DNA from: CAWCGU01 sp963838095
GTDB taxonomy: Bacteria > Actinomycetota > Thermoleophilia > Solirubrobacterales > 70-9
Direction: 5' to 3'
NCBI GenBank assembly: GCA_963838095.1
Contig: CAWIPO010000006.1
Coordinates: forward strand, 372,001 to 436,000
DNA length: 64,000 nucleotides
Position numbers and translations under genes: made by a program. Position 1 is the first letter of the stretch. Each line of letters opens with the position of its first letter. Of this stretch, positions 1 to 6,786 are shown piece by piece. The notes beneath the pieces are model-generated. The model was not told the DNA's origin, searched no databases, and worked only from the letters and a program-made list of their open reading frames with translations.

Positions 1-395
1 ATCGAGGACTCCTCGATCACGTCCTCGGCGGCGAAGATCGGTGCCTGGGTGCGGACGGCGAGCGCGAGGGCGTCGGACGGGCGGGAATCGATCTCCACCT
101 CGGAGCCGTTGACCGAGATCGTGATCGAGGCGTAGAAGGTGTTGTCGCGCAGCTCCGTCACCGAGACGCGCTCGCACTTGGCGTCCAGCTGCTCGAGCAG
201 GTCGGAGAGCAGATCGTGCGTCATCGGCCGCGGCGTTGAAGCTCCCTGAAGCTTCATCAGGATGGCGGCCGCCTCGGGGTGGCCGATCCAGATCGGCAGG
301 AACCGGTTCCCGTCAACGGTCTTCAGCAACACGATCGGCTGCTTGCCGACCATGTCGAAGCTGACTCCGTATATCTGCATCTGCTGCACGTTCAT
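1..395 (-). CDS. Bifunctional nuclease (BFN/DUF151) domain protein, 3' end outside window
   Basis: Read on the minus strand from ATG at 393-395, the frame stays open to base 1, giving the first 131 residues of a protein cut by the window edge. The N-terminus (MQIYGVSFD, then IVLLKTVDGNRFLPIWIG and EAAAIL) and the later block SRPSDALALAVRTQAPIFA are hallmarks of the BFN/DUF151 family, small proteins with reported DNase/RNase activity that are common in actinobacteria. The second Met (MQIYGV, six codons in) is an alternative start. It lies downstream of tRNA-Ile on the same strand. The family call is strong; its role in this cell is unknown. Confidence 0.85.
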   Translation of the reverse strand, partial: MNVQQMQIYGVSFDMVGKQPIVLLKTVDGNRFLPIWIGHPEAAAILMKLQGASTPRPMTHDLLSDLLEQLDAKCERVSVTELRDNTFYASITISVNGSEVEIDSRPSDALALAVRTQAPIFAAEDVIEESS

Positions 396-429
396 ATCTA
401 TCGCCACCGAGGAGAATAAGCGCAATCGA

Positions 430-446
430 TGGGCGATCCTGGACTC
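430..446 (-). repeat. 17-bp duplicate of the tRNA-Ile 3' end
   Basis: Bases 430-446 are identical to 502-518, the segment encoding half of the T-stem, the acceptor 3' strand and the discriminator base of tRNA-Ile. The copy lies 55 bp beyond the tRNA 3' end. Such copies are typical attachment-site scars of tRNA-targeting elements, but no integrase is present in the window. Confidence 0.6.
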
Positions 447-480
447 AGCGAGCCCGGATGGCGAGCGTGTGAGAGTCCAG
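439..480 (-). terminator. Possible hairpin downstream of tRNA-Ile
   Basis: CTGGACTC at 439-446 is matched by its inverse GAGTCCAG at 473-480 (8-bp stem, 26-nt loop) just 3' of the tRNA. One arm is part of the duplicated tRNA end, so it may be a by-product of that duplication. No T-tract is visible. Confidence 0.3.
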
Positions 481-501
481 AATCGGCCGTTGTTGGACCA
501 G

Positions 502-575
502 TGGGCGATCCTGGACTCGAACCAGGGACCTCCGCCTTATCAGAGCGGCGCTCTAACCGACTGAGCTAATCGCCC
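502..575 (-). tRNA. tRNA-Ile (anticodon GAT)
   Basis: The minus strand from 575 reads GGGCGATTAGCTCAG, giving a 7-bp acceptor stem GGGCGAT/ATCGCCC, a D-arm, an anticodon stem-loop CCGCT-CTGATAA-GGCGG with anticodon GAT, and a T-arm with GGTTCGAGTCC. The discriminator is A at 502 and CCA is not encoded. It reads the AUC/AUU isoleucine codons. The gene stands alone rather than inside an rRNA operon, between parB and the BFN gene. Confidence 0.95.
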
Positions 576-586
576 GCCGCGGCCCG

Positions 587-592
587 ATTGTA
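587..592 (-). promoter_or_regulatory. -10 box of tRNA-Ile
   Basis: Minus strand TACAAT lies 11 nt before the mature tRNA 5' end, a suitable distance for a short 5' leader. No convincing -35 was found. Confidence 0.5.
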
Positions 593-624
593 GCCCTGCC
601 CCGGCAGCGGCTAGATCGGGGCGA

Positions 625-1476
625 TCAGGCGGCGCGGCGCTCTTCGGAGCCGGCGGCGAACGAGAGCGCCTGCTGGAGGTCGCCGAATCGGAGCTCGGCC
701 CGGAGCTCTCCAGCGACCAGTCGCACCCTGACCTCCTGGCCGAGTGCCCGCTCAAGCGCATCGGCGACCCGCTCCAGAGCCGCCTGCTGATCCGGGTGGG
801 GCGCGGGCTTCGGGGCGGCCGTCGCGGCTGCCTTTGCGCGCCGCTCGGTCTCGCGCACCGACCATCCTTTGGCCGCTGCGTCGCGAGCGAGCCGGGAGCG
901 AGCATCGTTACCCCGCGCCTGAAGGATCGCTCGTCCGTGACCCTCGCTGAGCTCCCCCGACTCGAGCAGCGAAAGCACCTCGTCCGGGAGGTCCAGGAGC
1001 CGGATCAAGTTCGAAACCGCCGCCCGGCTTCTGCCGAGCCGTTTCGCCAGCTCCTCCCTACTGAGCCCAAGATCCTCGACCAGGGCGGCGCACGCTCGCG
1101 CCTCGTCGACGGGGTTCAGGTCCTCCCGAGCCACGTTCTCGATCAACGCGGTCTGCAGGCGACCGGGCTCGTCGTCGTCGCGCAGCAGCGCGGGGACCGT
1201 CGCCAACCCCGCCTCGCGCGCCGCTCGCCAGCGTCGCTCGCCGGCGATCAGCTCGTAGGTGCCGTCGGGGAGCGGGTGGACGAGCAACGGCTGGATGATC
1301 CCCGCCGCTGCGATCGACTCCGAGAGCGCTGTGATCGACTCAGGCGGGAACCGCCGCCGCGGCTGGGCGGCGTTCGGCCGGATCATCTCGACCGGAAGCT
1401 CACGAAGCTGCTCGCCGGGAGGTGCGCTCTCGGGGAGGATCGCAGCGAGGCCACGTCCGATTCCACGCTTAGGCAT
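625..1476 (-). CDS. parB: Chromosome-partitioning protein ParB
   Basis: 283 residues. An N-terminal KRGIGRGL motif is followed by the ParB N-domain, with the CTP-binding motif GERRW (79-83) and ENVAREDLNPVDEA (113-126), then a helix-turn-helix around 143-163 (LAKRLGRSRAAVSNLIRLL) and a charged C-terminal dimerisation region. ParB clamps load at parS, slide along DNA using CTP, and recruit SMC and ParA to segregate the origin. It is downstream of parA with a 49-nt gap that holds a possible own -10 (TACATT) a few bases before the ATG. A near-consensus parS lies about 3 kb away at 4603. Length and domains are normal. Confidence 0.96.
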   Translation of the reverse strand: MPKRGIGRGLAAILPESAPPGEQLRELPVEMIRPNAAQPRRRFPPESITALSESIAAAGIIQPLLVHPLPDGTYELIAGERRWRAAREAGLATVPALLRDDDEPGRLQTALIENVAREDLNPVDEARACAALVEDLGLSREELAKRLGRSRAAVSNLIRLLDLPDEVLSLLESGELSEGHGRAILQARGNDARSRLARDAAAKGWSVRETERRAKAAATAAPKPAPHPDQQAALERVADALERALGQEVRVRLVAGELRAELRFGDLQQALSFAAGSEERRAA

Positions 1477-1525
1477 CAGTGAATGTACCTCAACTTAGTT
1501 ACCCAACATGAGGGAGATTCAGCCT

Positions 1526-2341
1526 TCATGCAGCCTCCTTTCGAGCGCGCTGCTCGTGCGCGGCGAGGGCGGTCGCTTCCGCGGCTTGCCGCTGCTCGAG
1601 CTCCCGAGCAAGGCGACGATACGCATCGGCTCCGACGGACTGCGGGTCGTGGTCGACAACCGGGACGCCGAAACTCGGCGCCTCGGCAACGCGCACGCTG
1701 CGCGGGATCACGGTCTCGAAGACGAGCGCGCCGAGATGTTCTCTGAGCTCGGTCTCGACATCGCGCGAGAGCCTGGTCCGCTCGTCGGCCATCGTCACCA
1801 CGACGCCGGCCAGCAGCAGGCGCGGGTTCAGGCCCCGCCGCAGCAGCTCGAGCGTCTCGGTGAACTGGACCAGCCCCTCGAGCGCCAGGTACTCCGCCTG
1901 CACGGGCACGATCACGCGGTCGGCGGCCACGAGCGCGTTCACGGTCACGGGGCCGAGAGCGGGAGGGCAGTCGAGCAGCGTCGTCGCGAACCGCTCCCGG
2001 ACCGGGCCGAGGGCGTCGCGCAAATGGCGCTCCGAGCCGGGCTGCCGCGGGAGTTCGACCGCGGCGCCCGCAAGGTCGCGCGAGGCCGGCACCAGCCAGA
2101 GGTTGTCGGGTCCCGCCGGGCGCGCGCACTCGGCGAGCTGGGCACGGCCGCTGAGACAGTCATACGAAGACGGCGCAGAGTCGCGGTCGGCTCCGAGCGC
2201 GACCGTCGCGTTGCCCTGCGCGTCGAGGTCGACGACGAGGGTCTGCCGGCCGCTCGCGGCCAGGCAGGCGGCAAGGTTCACCGCGGTCGTGGTCTTGCCG
2301 ACTCCACCTTTCTGGTTGGCGATCGCATAGACGATTCCCAT
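1526..2341 (-). CDS. parA: Chromosome-partitioning ATPase ParA (Soj)
   Basis: 271 residues from ATG 2341, chosen because AAGGTGA sits 8 nt upstream and the protein then begins MGIVYAIANQKGG, as ParA/Soj proteins do. A TTG at 2383 in the same frame would add 14 residues. The deviant Walker A motif KGGVGKTT is at 11-18, the A' motif DLDAQGN near 38-44, and Walker B LLDCPP near 120. The ATP-dependent dimer binds non-specific DNA and provides the gradient that moves ParB-parS complexes. It sits in the usual rsmG-parA-parB order. Confidence 0.96.
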   Translation of the reverse strand: MGIVYAIANQKGGVGKTTTAVNLAACLAASGRQTLVVDLDAQGNATVALGADRDSAPSSYDCLSGRAQLAECARPAGPDNLWLVPASRDLAGAAVELPRQPGSERHLRDALGPVRERFATTLLDCPPALGPVTVNALVAADRVIVPVQAEYLALEGLVQFTETLELLRRGLNPRLLLAGVVVTMADERTRLSRDVETELREHLGALVFETVIPRSVRVAEAPSFGVPVVDHDPQSVGADAYRRLARELEQRQAAEATALAAHEQRARKEAA

Positions 2342-2392
2342 CGGCGCGCTCACCTTAGCGATCGCCTCGGTGGCTGCCGTCAAGGATCTGCG

Positions 2393-3004
2393 TCAACGTC
2401 CGAACGGCCGCTTCTTCGCCATCCCCGGCCGCCGCGGGAGATCCTCTGGCGTCGGCCCATCCTTGACCAGAACGTGGAGGTGGCGGTTGCGAGAGCCGGC
2501 GTATGGCCCCACCCAGCGGGTCTCCACCGGCTTCATCGCCAGTCGCGGCGCGGCGCGGGCGAGCTCGGCCTCCTCGTCGGCGTCACGGCGACCCTTCCAG
2601 GCCACCAGGCATCCGCCGTCGCAAAGCAGCGGCGAGGCGAGCTCCGCCAGGGTCGCCAGCCGTCCGACAGCTCTCGCCGTGACGGCGTCATAGGCGTCGC
2701 GCCCGCCGGCGGGCGGCGCGGTTGCCGCCCAGCTCTCGGCGCGATCGCACACCACGCGTGCGTTTTCGATCCCGCAGCGTTCGATCGCGACGCGCATGAA
2801 CTCGCACTTGCGGGCCGTCGCCTCGATCAGGTCGACCGATACACCCGGCAGTGCGATCGCCAGCACGAGGCCGGGGAGGCCTGCGCCCGCCCCCACGTCT
2901 GCGACCGCCCCAGCGCGCTCGAGCTCTTCGATCCCGAGGCCGGTGAGCGAGTCGGCGATGTGCACCCGGCGCACATCAGCGAGATCGTGCACCGAGCTCG
3001 GCAC
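2393..3004 (-). CDS. rsmG: 16S rRNA (guanine-527 N7) methyltransferase RsmG, N-terminus out of frame
   Basis: The open frame from GTG 3004 encodes 203 residues with the RsmG core: HIADSLTGL at 15-23, SAM-binding VADVGAGAGLPGLVLA, and a Lys-rich tail. RsmG methylates N7 of 16S G527; loss gives low-level streptomycin resistance in other bacteria. The usual first ~20-45 residues are missing from this frame. They appear one frame over: a GTG at 3057-3059 overlaps the khpB stop as GTGA and reads VTEGQLSCLAELLSSG. Removing one G of the GGG at about 3016-3018 would join both into a 221-residue protein. Either an indel error, a real mutation, or initiation at GTG 3004. Confidence 0.88.
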   Translation of the reverse strand: MPSSVHDLADVRRVHIADSLTGLGIEELERAGAVADVGAGAGLPGLVLAIALPGVSVDLIEATARKCEFMRVAIERCGIENARVVCDRAESWAATAPPAGGRDAYDAVTARAVGRLATLAELASPLLCDGGCLVAWKGRRDADEEAELARAAPRLAMKPVETRWVGPYAGSRNRHLHVLVKDGPTPEDLPRRPGMAKKRPFGR

Positions 3005-3055
3005 CGATGGCGCCCGAGCTCAGCAGTTCGGCAAGGCAGGAGAGCTGACCCTCCG

Positions 3056-3505
3056 TCACTCAGGGCCCTGAGAGACCAGCGGCGCGACGACGACGCAGCG
3101 CTCGGGCTCCTCGCCCTCACTGTAGGTCTCGACACCGGGCCTCTCCTTGAGGTGGTCGTGGACCACCTTGCGCTCGCTCGAGGTCATCGGCTCCAGGCGC
3201 ACGGGTCGCGACGCGCTCGTCGCTCGTTCGGCCGCCTGATCTGCGTCGCGGTGAAGAAGCTCGGCGCGTCGCACCCGGTATCCGGCGGCGTCGACGGTGA
3301 CTCGCTTGCGCTCCGGCCGGCCTTGGAATGCGGCTCGGTAACACAGCAGCTGCAGGGCGTCGATCGTCTGGCCGTGGCGACCGATCAGGATCCCGAGCTC
3401 CTCCTCGCCGTCGATCGTGGCGGCGATCTGTTCCTCGTCCTCCTCGACGGTCACGTCGGCCTCGAGATCGAGCTCGTCGACGACCCGTTCGAGCAGCGCT
3501 CGCAC
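3056..3505 (-). CDS. khpB: KH-R3H RNA-binding protein KhpB (Jag/EloR)
   Basis: From GTG 3503-3505 the frame gives 149 residues: a KH domain with the GxxG loop in LIGRHGQTIDALQLL, then an R3H domain (RLEPMTSSERKVVHDHL). KhpB binds RNA, usually with KhpA, and in other Gram-positives affects cell elongation and division. Family-like sequence starts earlier (ARKRLPEAPAERVRAL) where there is no start codon close by, and the frame runs back into yidC. Deleting one base from the G-runs at 3568-3583 would fuse yidC and khpB into one 418-residue frame. So this is either a separate gene from GTG 3505 or the C-terminal half of a YidC-KhpB fusion broken by an indel. Confidence 0.8.
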   Translation of the reverse strand: MRALLERVVDELDLEADVTVEEDEEQIAATIDGEEELGILIGRHGQTIDALQLLCYRAAFQGRPERKRVTVDAAGYRVRRAELLHRDADQAAERATSASRPVRLEPMTSSERKVVHDHLKERPGVETYSEGEEPERCVVVAPLVSQGPE

Positions 3506-4313
3506 CCGCTCCGCGGGGGCCTCGGGCAGACGCTTCCGCGCTGCACCGCCTGCGCTTCTTCTTCCGCGGGGGCGGGGGCGGGGCCTTGGTCTTCGCGACC
3601 TCCTCCGGGGTGGGGATCTCAGGCGCGGGCATGAATCGCTTGACGACGTACTGCTGGCCCAGGGTCCAGATGTTGGTCGAGATCCAGTAGATCGCGAGCC
3701 CGGCCGGCTGCGTGATGATGAACGGAGCAATCAGGATCGGGAACGCGTACATGATGTATTTCTGCGGCCCCTCGAGCCTGGTCGCCATCACCAACCCGGC
3801 GGCGAGCTGGGTGACGATGAAGAGGACGATCAGCAGCACGAGCTCGACGCCGTCGGGCTTCACGAGGATGTTGTTGACGAATAGGAAGCTGAAGGTGTTC
3901 GTTCCCTCGGTGACGGTGGCGGTGACCTCATCCCGGAAGTCACCGCCTCGCAACAACTGGTAGAGCGCAAAGAACACGGGGAGCTGGAGCAGCAGCGGCC
4001 AACAGGAAGCGAGCGGGTTGATGCCGTGCTCGCGATAGAAGCCGATCATCTCCCGCTGCTGGCGCTCCTTGTCGTCCTTGTAGCGCTCCTGGATCTCCTT
4101 CAGCTGCGGCTGCAGGGTCTGGAGGGCGCGCATCGAGCGGATCTGCTTGATCGACAGCGGCAGGATCAGAAGCCGGGTGACGAAGGTCAGGGCGACGATC
4201 GCCGCGCCCCAGCTGAGCCCGATGTCCGGGACGGGCGAGACACCCTCGGCGAAGAGCTTGATGATCCAATTCGCCGCGTCGATCAGCGGCTGGAGGATGT
4301 CGGCGGCGATCAT
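3117..4313 (-). CDS. yidC: Membrane protein insertase YidC (Oxa1 family)
   Basis: Recognisable YidC covers residues 1 to about 255: a first hydrophobic segment, the amphipathic linker, TM2 with the groove arginine (FVTRLLILPLSIKQIRS, R47), a charged coiled hairpin (60-95), the signature INPLASCWPLLLQLPVFFAL, and three further membrane segments ending WTLGQQYVVKRF. The tail then becomes PPPPPRKKKRRR. Beyond that the frame has no stop and overlaps khpB in another frame for about 390 nt, so the last ~140 residues are probably not real. YidC inserts and folds membrane proteins with or without SecYEG. Its ATG overlaps the yidD stop (ATGA). Confidence 0.9.
   Translation of the reverse strand: MIAADILQPLIDAANWIIKLFAEGVSPVPDIGLSWGAAIVALTFVTRLLILPLSIKQIRSMRALQTLQPQLKEIQERYKDDKERQQREMIGFYREHGINPLASCWPLLLQLPVFFALYQLLRGGDFRDEVTATVTEGTNTFSFLFVNNILVKPDGVELVLLIVLFIVTQLAAGLVMATRLEGPQKYIMYAFPILIAPFIITQPAGLAIYWISTNIWTLGQQYVVKRFMPAPEIPTPEEVAKTKAPPPPPRKKKRRRCSAEASARGPRGAGASAARTGRRRARSRGRRDRRGGRGTDRRHDRRRGGARDPDRSPRPDDRRPAAAVLPSRIPRPAGAQASHRRRRRIPGATRRASSPRRRSGGRTSDERVATRAPGADDLERAQGGPRPPQGEARCRDLQ
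3568..3583 (-). other. G-run cluster where the yidC and khpB frames diverge
   Basis: Runs of 5, 5 and 4 G (plus strand) encode the YidC proline stretch. Removing one base here converts yidC and khpB into one continuous frame, making this the most likely site of an indel or frameshift. Confidence 0.55.
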
Positions 4314-4615
4314 GCCGGTGTGCCCCTTTCGCCGGCCTGCTTGGGGATCCCCTCGGACGGATGGCCGTGGTCGCGGAAGAAGCGCCGGTTCTCGATCGGG
4401 TCGATGCCGCCCTTGCTCCAGGGATTGCAGCGAACCAGGCGCCAGGCGGCGAGCACGGTGCCGCGGAGGACTCCCAGCTCACGCACGGCGTCGATTGCGT
4501 ACGTGGAGCAGCTCGGGTGGTACTTGCAGCGCTGTGGGAACAGCGGCGAGATCCACCGTTGATAGGCGCGAATTGGAGCCAGGGTGAGCGCTGTCAGCAG
4601 CCGTTTCACGTGCAA
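4310..4615 (-). CDS. yidD: Membrane protein insertion efficiency factor YidD
   Basis: 101 residues with family landmarks: an N-terminal amphipathic helix (LAPIRAYQRWISPL), CKYHPSCSTYAIDA (about 30-43) and RCNPWSKGGIDP (about 62-73). YidD is a small membrane-associated factor that assists YidC. It sits in the conserved rnpA-yidD-yidC order, and its stop overlaps the yidC ATG. The start codon region doubles as a near-perfect ParB binding site (parS), so bases encoding MHVKR are constrained by two functions. Confidence 0.93.
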   Translation of the reverse strand: MHVKRLLTALTLAPIRAYQRWISPLFPQRCKYHPSCSTYAIDAVRELGVLRGTVLAAWRLVRCNPWSKGGIDPIENRRFFRDHGHPSEGIPKQAGERGTPA

Positions 4616-4616
4616 C
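4603..4616. promoter_or_regulatory. parS centromere-like site
   Basis: GTTTCACGTGCAAC differs at one position from the palindromic parS core GTTTCACGTGAAAC. It covers the yidD start codon (ATG 4613-4615). No second copy this close to consensus was seen in the window; other CACGTG hexamers (for example 29250, 51630, 54044) lack the flanks. Confidence 0.75.
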
Positions 4617-4631
4617 GCCTAAACCTTCGGT

Positions 4632-5024
4632 TCAGCCTTCGGGTTTGCCGATTCCGGCTTCCCGCATGAGCTCGACGAGGGCGTTTTGCGCTCCCGGCGT
4701 GCCCTCGCGCTCCACCAACCCTCCCGCGTCCGGCCGCGCGACCAGGACGAAGTCGTGATGGGGCGGCAGCGAGCCCTCCGGCAGTCCCCAGAAGGCCTCG
4801 CGCAGGGCGCGCTTGACGCGGTTGCGCTCCACGGCGCCGCCGACCTTGCGGCCGACGGAGATCCCGAGTCGCGTCTCCGCATCCGCAGGGGTGGGCTCGG
4901 GGTCGGTGCGGGGAAACGCATACAGGACGAGATAGCGGTTCGAATGCGAGCTGCCTTCACGAAAGACACGGTCGAAATCTCCGCTGCGCGACAACCGGCC
5001 GCGACGTCGGCCTTCACGCGCCAT
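4632..5024 (-). CDS. rnpA: Ribonuclease P protein component
   Basis: 130 residues, basic. It has the family start (GRLSRSGDFDRVFREG), a central strand LGISVGRKVGGAVERNRVKR with the RNR motif at 67-69, and ALREAFWGL. RnpA binds the RNase P RNA and helps process tRNA 5' ends. Placement directly after rpmH and before yidD is the near-universal origin-proximal order. Start ATG at 5022-5024 is 24 nt past the rpmH stop. Confidence 0.95.
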   Translation of the reverse strand: MAREGRRRGRLSRSGDFDRVFREGSSHSNRYLVLYAFPRTDPEPTPADAETRLGISVGRKVGGAVERNRVKRALREAFWGLPEGSLPPHHDFVLVARPDAGGLVEREGTPGAQNALVELMREAGIGKPEG

Positions 5025-5048
5025 TGGTGTGCATCGGTCGACGCGGCC

Positions 5049-5183
5049 CTAGGGGGTGAGCCGCTTCCGCCCCTTCTGCCGGCGCCGCTGCAGGATCTTG
5101 CGGCCGTTTCGGGTCCGCATCCTCGCCCGGAAGCCGTGCGTGCGTGCGCGCTTGCGCTTCTTGGGCTGATAGGTGCGCTTCAT
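5049..5183 (-). CDS. rpmH: 50S ribosomal protein bL34
   Basis: A 44-residue, extremely basic protein read from ATG 5181-5183 to TAG 5049-5051. It begins MKRTYQPKKRKRARTHGF and continues RARMRTRNGRKIL, the bL34 consensus. It is the first gene of the leftward rpmH-rnpA-yidD-yidC block and faces dnaA. Identification is certain despite the small size. Confidence 0.97.
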   Translation of the reverse strand: MKRTYQPKKRKRARTHGFRARMRTRNGRKILQRRRQKGRKRLTP

Positions 5184-5194
5184 GGCGGCCGGTC

Positions 5195-5200
5195 AGTATA
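5195..5200 (-). promoter_or_regulatory. -10 box of the rpmH operon
   Basis: Minus strand TATACT ends 11 nt before the rpmH ATG, so the transcript would have almost no leader. It is back-to-back with the dnaA promoter. No good -35 is visible. Confidence 0.5.
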
Positions 5201-5249
5201 GGCCGCACCGATTTCCGCGCGAAATGCGAGCTCGGGCGTTCGCGCCCCC

Positions 5250-5278
5250 TTCAACCGCGAACGGCCCGCGTCTATAGT
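5250..5278 (+). promoter_or_regulatory. dnaA: Candidate dnaA promoter
   Basis: TTCAAC (5250-5255), a 17-bp spacer and TATAGT (5273-5278) form a plausible sigma-70-type promoter about 65 nt upstream of the dnaA ATG. It is the best match in the 161-bp rpmH-dnaA spacer. No consensus DnaA box (TTRTCCACA) was found in this spacer. Confidence 0.5.
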
Positions 5279-5344
5279 CGCCGCCGGTCGGTCACCGGCT
5301 CCGGCCGGCTAAACGAACAGCCGGCGAAGGGGCAGAACCACAAG

Positions 5345-6559
5345 ATGCAAATGGTCTCCGAGGACGTCGCGGCGGTTTGGACCCGCGTTCGCGACGAACT
5401 GGAGGCCTCGCTCCCGGACTCGACGTTCCGGCTCTGGCTGCGTCCGCTCGAGCTGGTCTCGGCCGATGGGGAGGCGATCTACCTGTCGGCGCCCGACGGG
5501 ATCCGGGCTTGGGTCGAGCGGCGTTACGGCGGCGCTATTGCCGCGATCCTGCGACGGCAGGACACGCCGCTGCGCCGGGTTGGGTTCGTCGCGCTCGTGG
5601 GACGCGACGAGACCGCGGCGGACCACACAATCGGCCCCCGTGGCTTCGAGGACTTCGTGATCGGGACCGCCAACCGTTTTGCGCACGCGGCGGCGCTCGC
5701 AACCGCCGAGATACCCGGCGAGGCGTACAACCCGCTCTTCCTCCACGGACCGCCGGGAGTTGGCAAGACGCACCTCCTGGCCGCGATCGCCGGCTACCTG
5801 GGGTTGCGCCATCCGGGATTGATCGTCCGCTACACAACCGCCGAGCGCTTCACGAGTGAATTCGTCGCCGCGGTCCGCGGCGGTCGCGGCGAAGCGTTCA
5901 AGAACAGCTGGCGAGAGGTCGACGCGCTGCTGATCGACGACGTTCAGTTCCTGGAGGACAAGTCCCGCACCGGCGAGGAGTTCTTTCACACCTTCGAGGC
6001 CCTTCACCAGCGCGGTTGCCAGATCGTTCTCTCCAGCGACCGTCCGCCGCGATCGCTGTCCAGACTCGCCGAGCGCTTGCGCGATCGGTTCGAGTGGGGC
6101 CTGTGCGCGCAACTGGATCCGCCTGACCTGGACACCCGGATCGCCGTTCTCACTCAGCTCGACGAAACGAGCGAGGTCACCTTCGAGCCGGGTGATAAAG
6201 CCGCTCTGATGCGCGAAATCGCCTCCCACTGCGCCAACCTGCGCCAGCTCGAGGGGGCACTGACGCGGGTTGTGGCCTTCTCCTCTGTGATGGACTCCGA
6301 GCCGACCGTGGCGCTTGTGCGCGATGTCCTGGACGTCGACAGGGTCGACGAGAGCCCAGGCGCGACGGAGCAATCCCCTACCCGCCGACGTCGCGCAGAT
6401 CCAGGAGGCAGTCTGCTCGGTGCTGCACATCTCCCGCGCCGAGTTGATGTCCAGGAACCAAACCCCCGCACTCGTTCGCGCTCGCCAGTTGGCGATCTAC
6501 GTCACTCGAGAGCGTCTATCGCTGTCGCTGAACGCGCTCGCGAAGACGTTCGCCCGTGA
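5345..6559 (+). CDS. dnaA: Replication initiator DnaA, domains I-III (frame breaks before domain IV)
   Basis: From ATG 5345 the protein has domain I (LPDSTFRLWLRPLELV), a short linker, and the AAA+ domain: GFEDFVIGTANRFAHAAA, Walker A GPPGVGKTH (135-143), Walker B LLIDDVQF (195-202), sensor and arginine-finger region RLRDRFEWGL. DnaA-ATP melts oriC and loads the replicative helicase. After about residue 344 this frame turns into Arg/Pro-rich shadow sequence to 6559, while the DNA-binding domain IV continues one frame over from 6378. Removing one C from the CCCC at 6375-6378 restores a normal 440-residue DnaA. A second Met, two codons in (5351), is an alternative start. Confidence 0.93.
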   Translation: MQMVSEDVAAVWTRVRDELEASLPDSTFRLWLRPLELVSADGEAIYLSAPDGIRAWVERRYGGAIAAILRRQDTPLRRVGFVALVGRDETAADHTIGPRGFEDFVIGTANRFAHAAALATAEIPGEAYNPLFLHGPPGVGKTHLLAAIAGYLGLRHPGLIVRYTTAERFTSEFVAAVRGGRGEAFKNSWREVDALLIDDVQFLEDKSRTGEEFFHTFEALHQRGCQIVLSSDRPPRSLSRLAERLRDRFEWGLCAQLDPPDLDTRIAVLTQLDETSEVTFEPGDKAALMREIASHCANLRQLEGALTRVVAFSSVMDSEPTVALVRDVLDVDRVDESPGATEQSPTRRRRADPGGSLLGAAHLPRRVDVQEPNPRTRSRSPVGDLRHSRASIAVAERAREDVRP

Positions 6560-6668
6560 CCGCAGCACGATCCTCTACTCGGTTCGCGCCGTCGAGCGCG
6601 AGCTCGGCCCCGGCACTCCAACCCGCCAAGCCCTTGATCGGGTTGGTGCAAAGCTAGTTCCTGGATGA
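6378..6668 (+). CDS. dnaA: DnaA domain IV (DNA-binding) in the +1 frame
   Basis: This frame carries the domain IV helices: IQEAVCSVLHISRAELMSR, VRARQLAIYVTRERLSLSL and the signature FARDRSTILYSVRAVE that reads DnaA boxes. It has no good start of its own, so it belongs to the upstream dnaA frame. Whether the break is a sequencing indel, a mutation or a frameshift cannot be settled from the sequence; an intact DnaA is normally essential, which favours an error or efficient frameshifting. Confidence 0.9.
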   Translation, partial: LPADVAQIQEAVCSVLHISRAELMSRNQTPALVRARQLAIYVTRERLSLSLNALAKTFARDRSTILYSVRAVERELGPGTPTRQALDRVGAKLVPG

Positions 6669-6703
6669 GAATGGACCAGCGACTTCATCCGCGCGCTTGC
6701 CCG

Positions 6704-6786
6704 GTCTCCACCGGGTCGCGCGTCTTTCCACCCGACCCGATCTCCATGATGTCCCGCACACTCGGAGGTTTACGGTGATATCCACC
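6704..6786 (+). other. Three TCCACC repeats in the dnaA-dnaN spacer, possible origin region
   Basis: GTCTCCACC (6704-6712), CTTTCCACC (6724-6732) and ATATCCACC (6778-6786) are similarly oriented 9-mers resembling degenerate DnaA boxes. The dnaA-dnaN spacer is the usual actinobacterial oriC. No AT-rich unwinding element stands out. Confidence 0.3.

Noticed and set aside
1508..3634. Plus-strand frame of about 700 codons across parA, rsmG and khpB
   Set aside because: Arg/Gly/Ala-rich antisense shadow with no family motifs; the minus strand holds well-conserved genes throughout.
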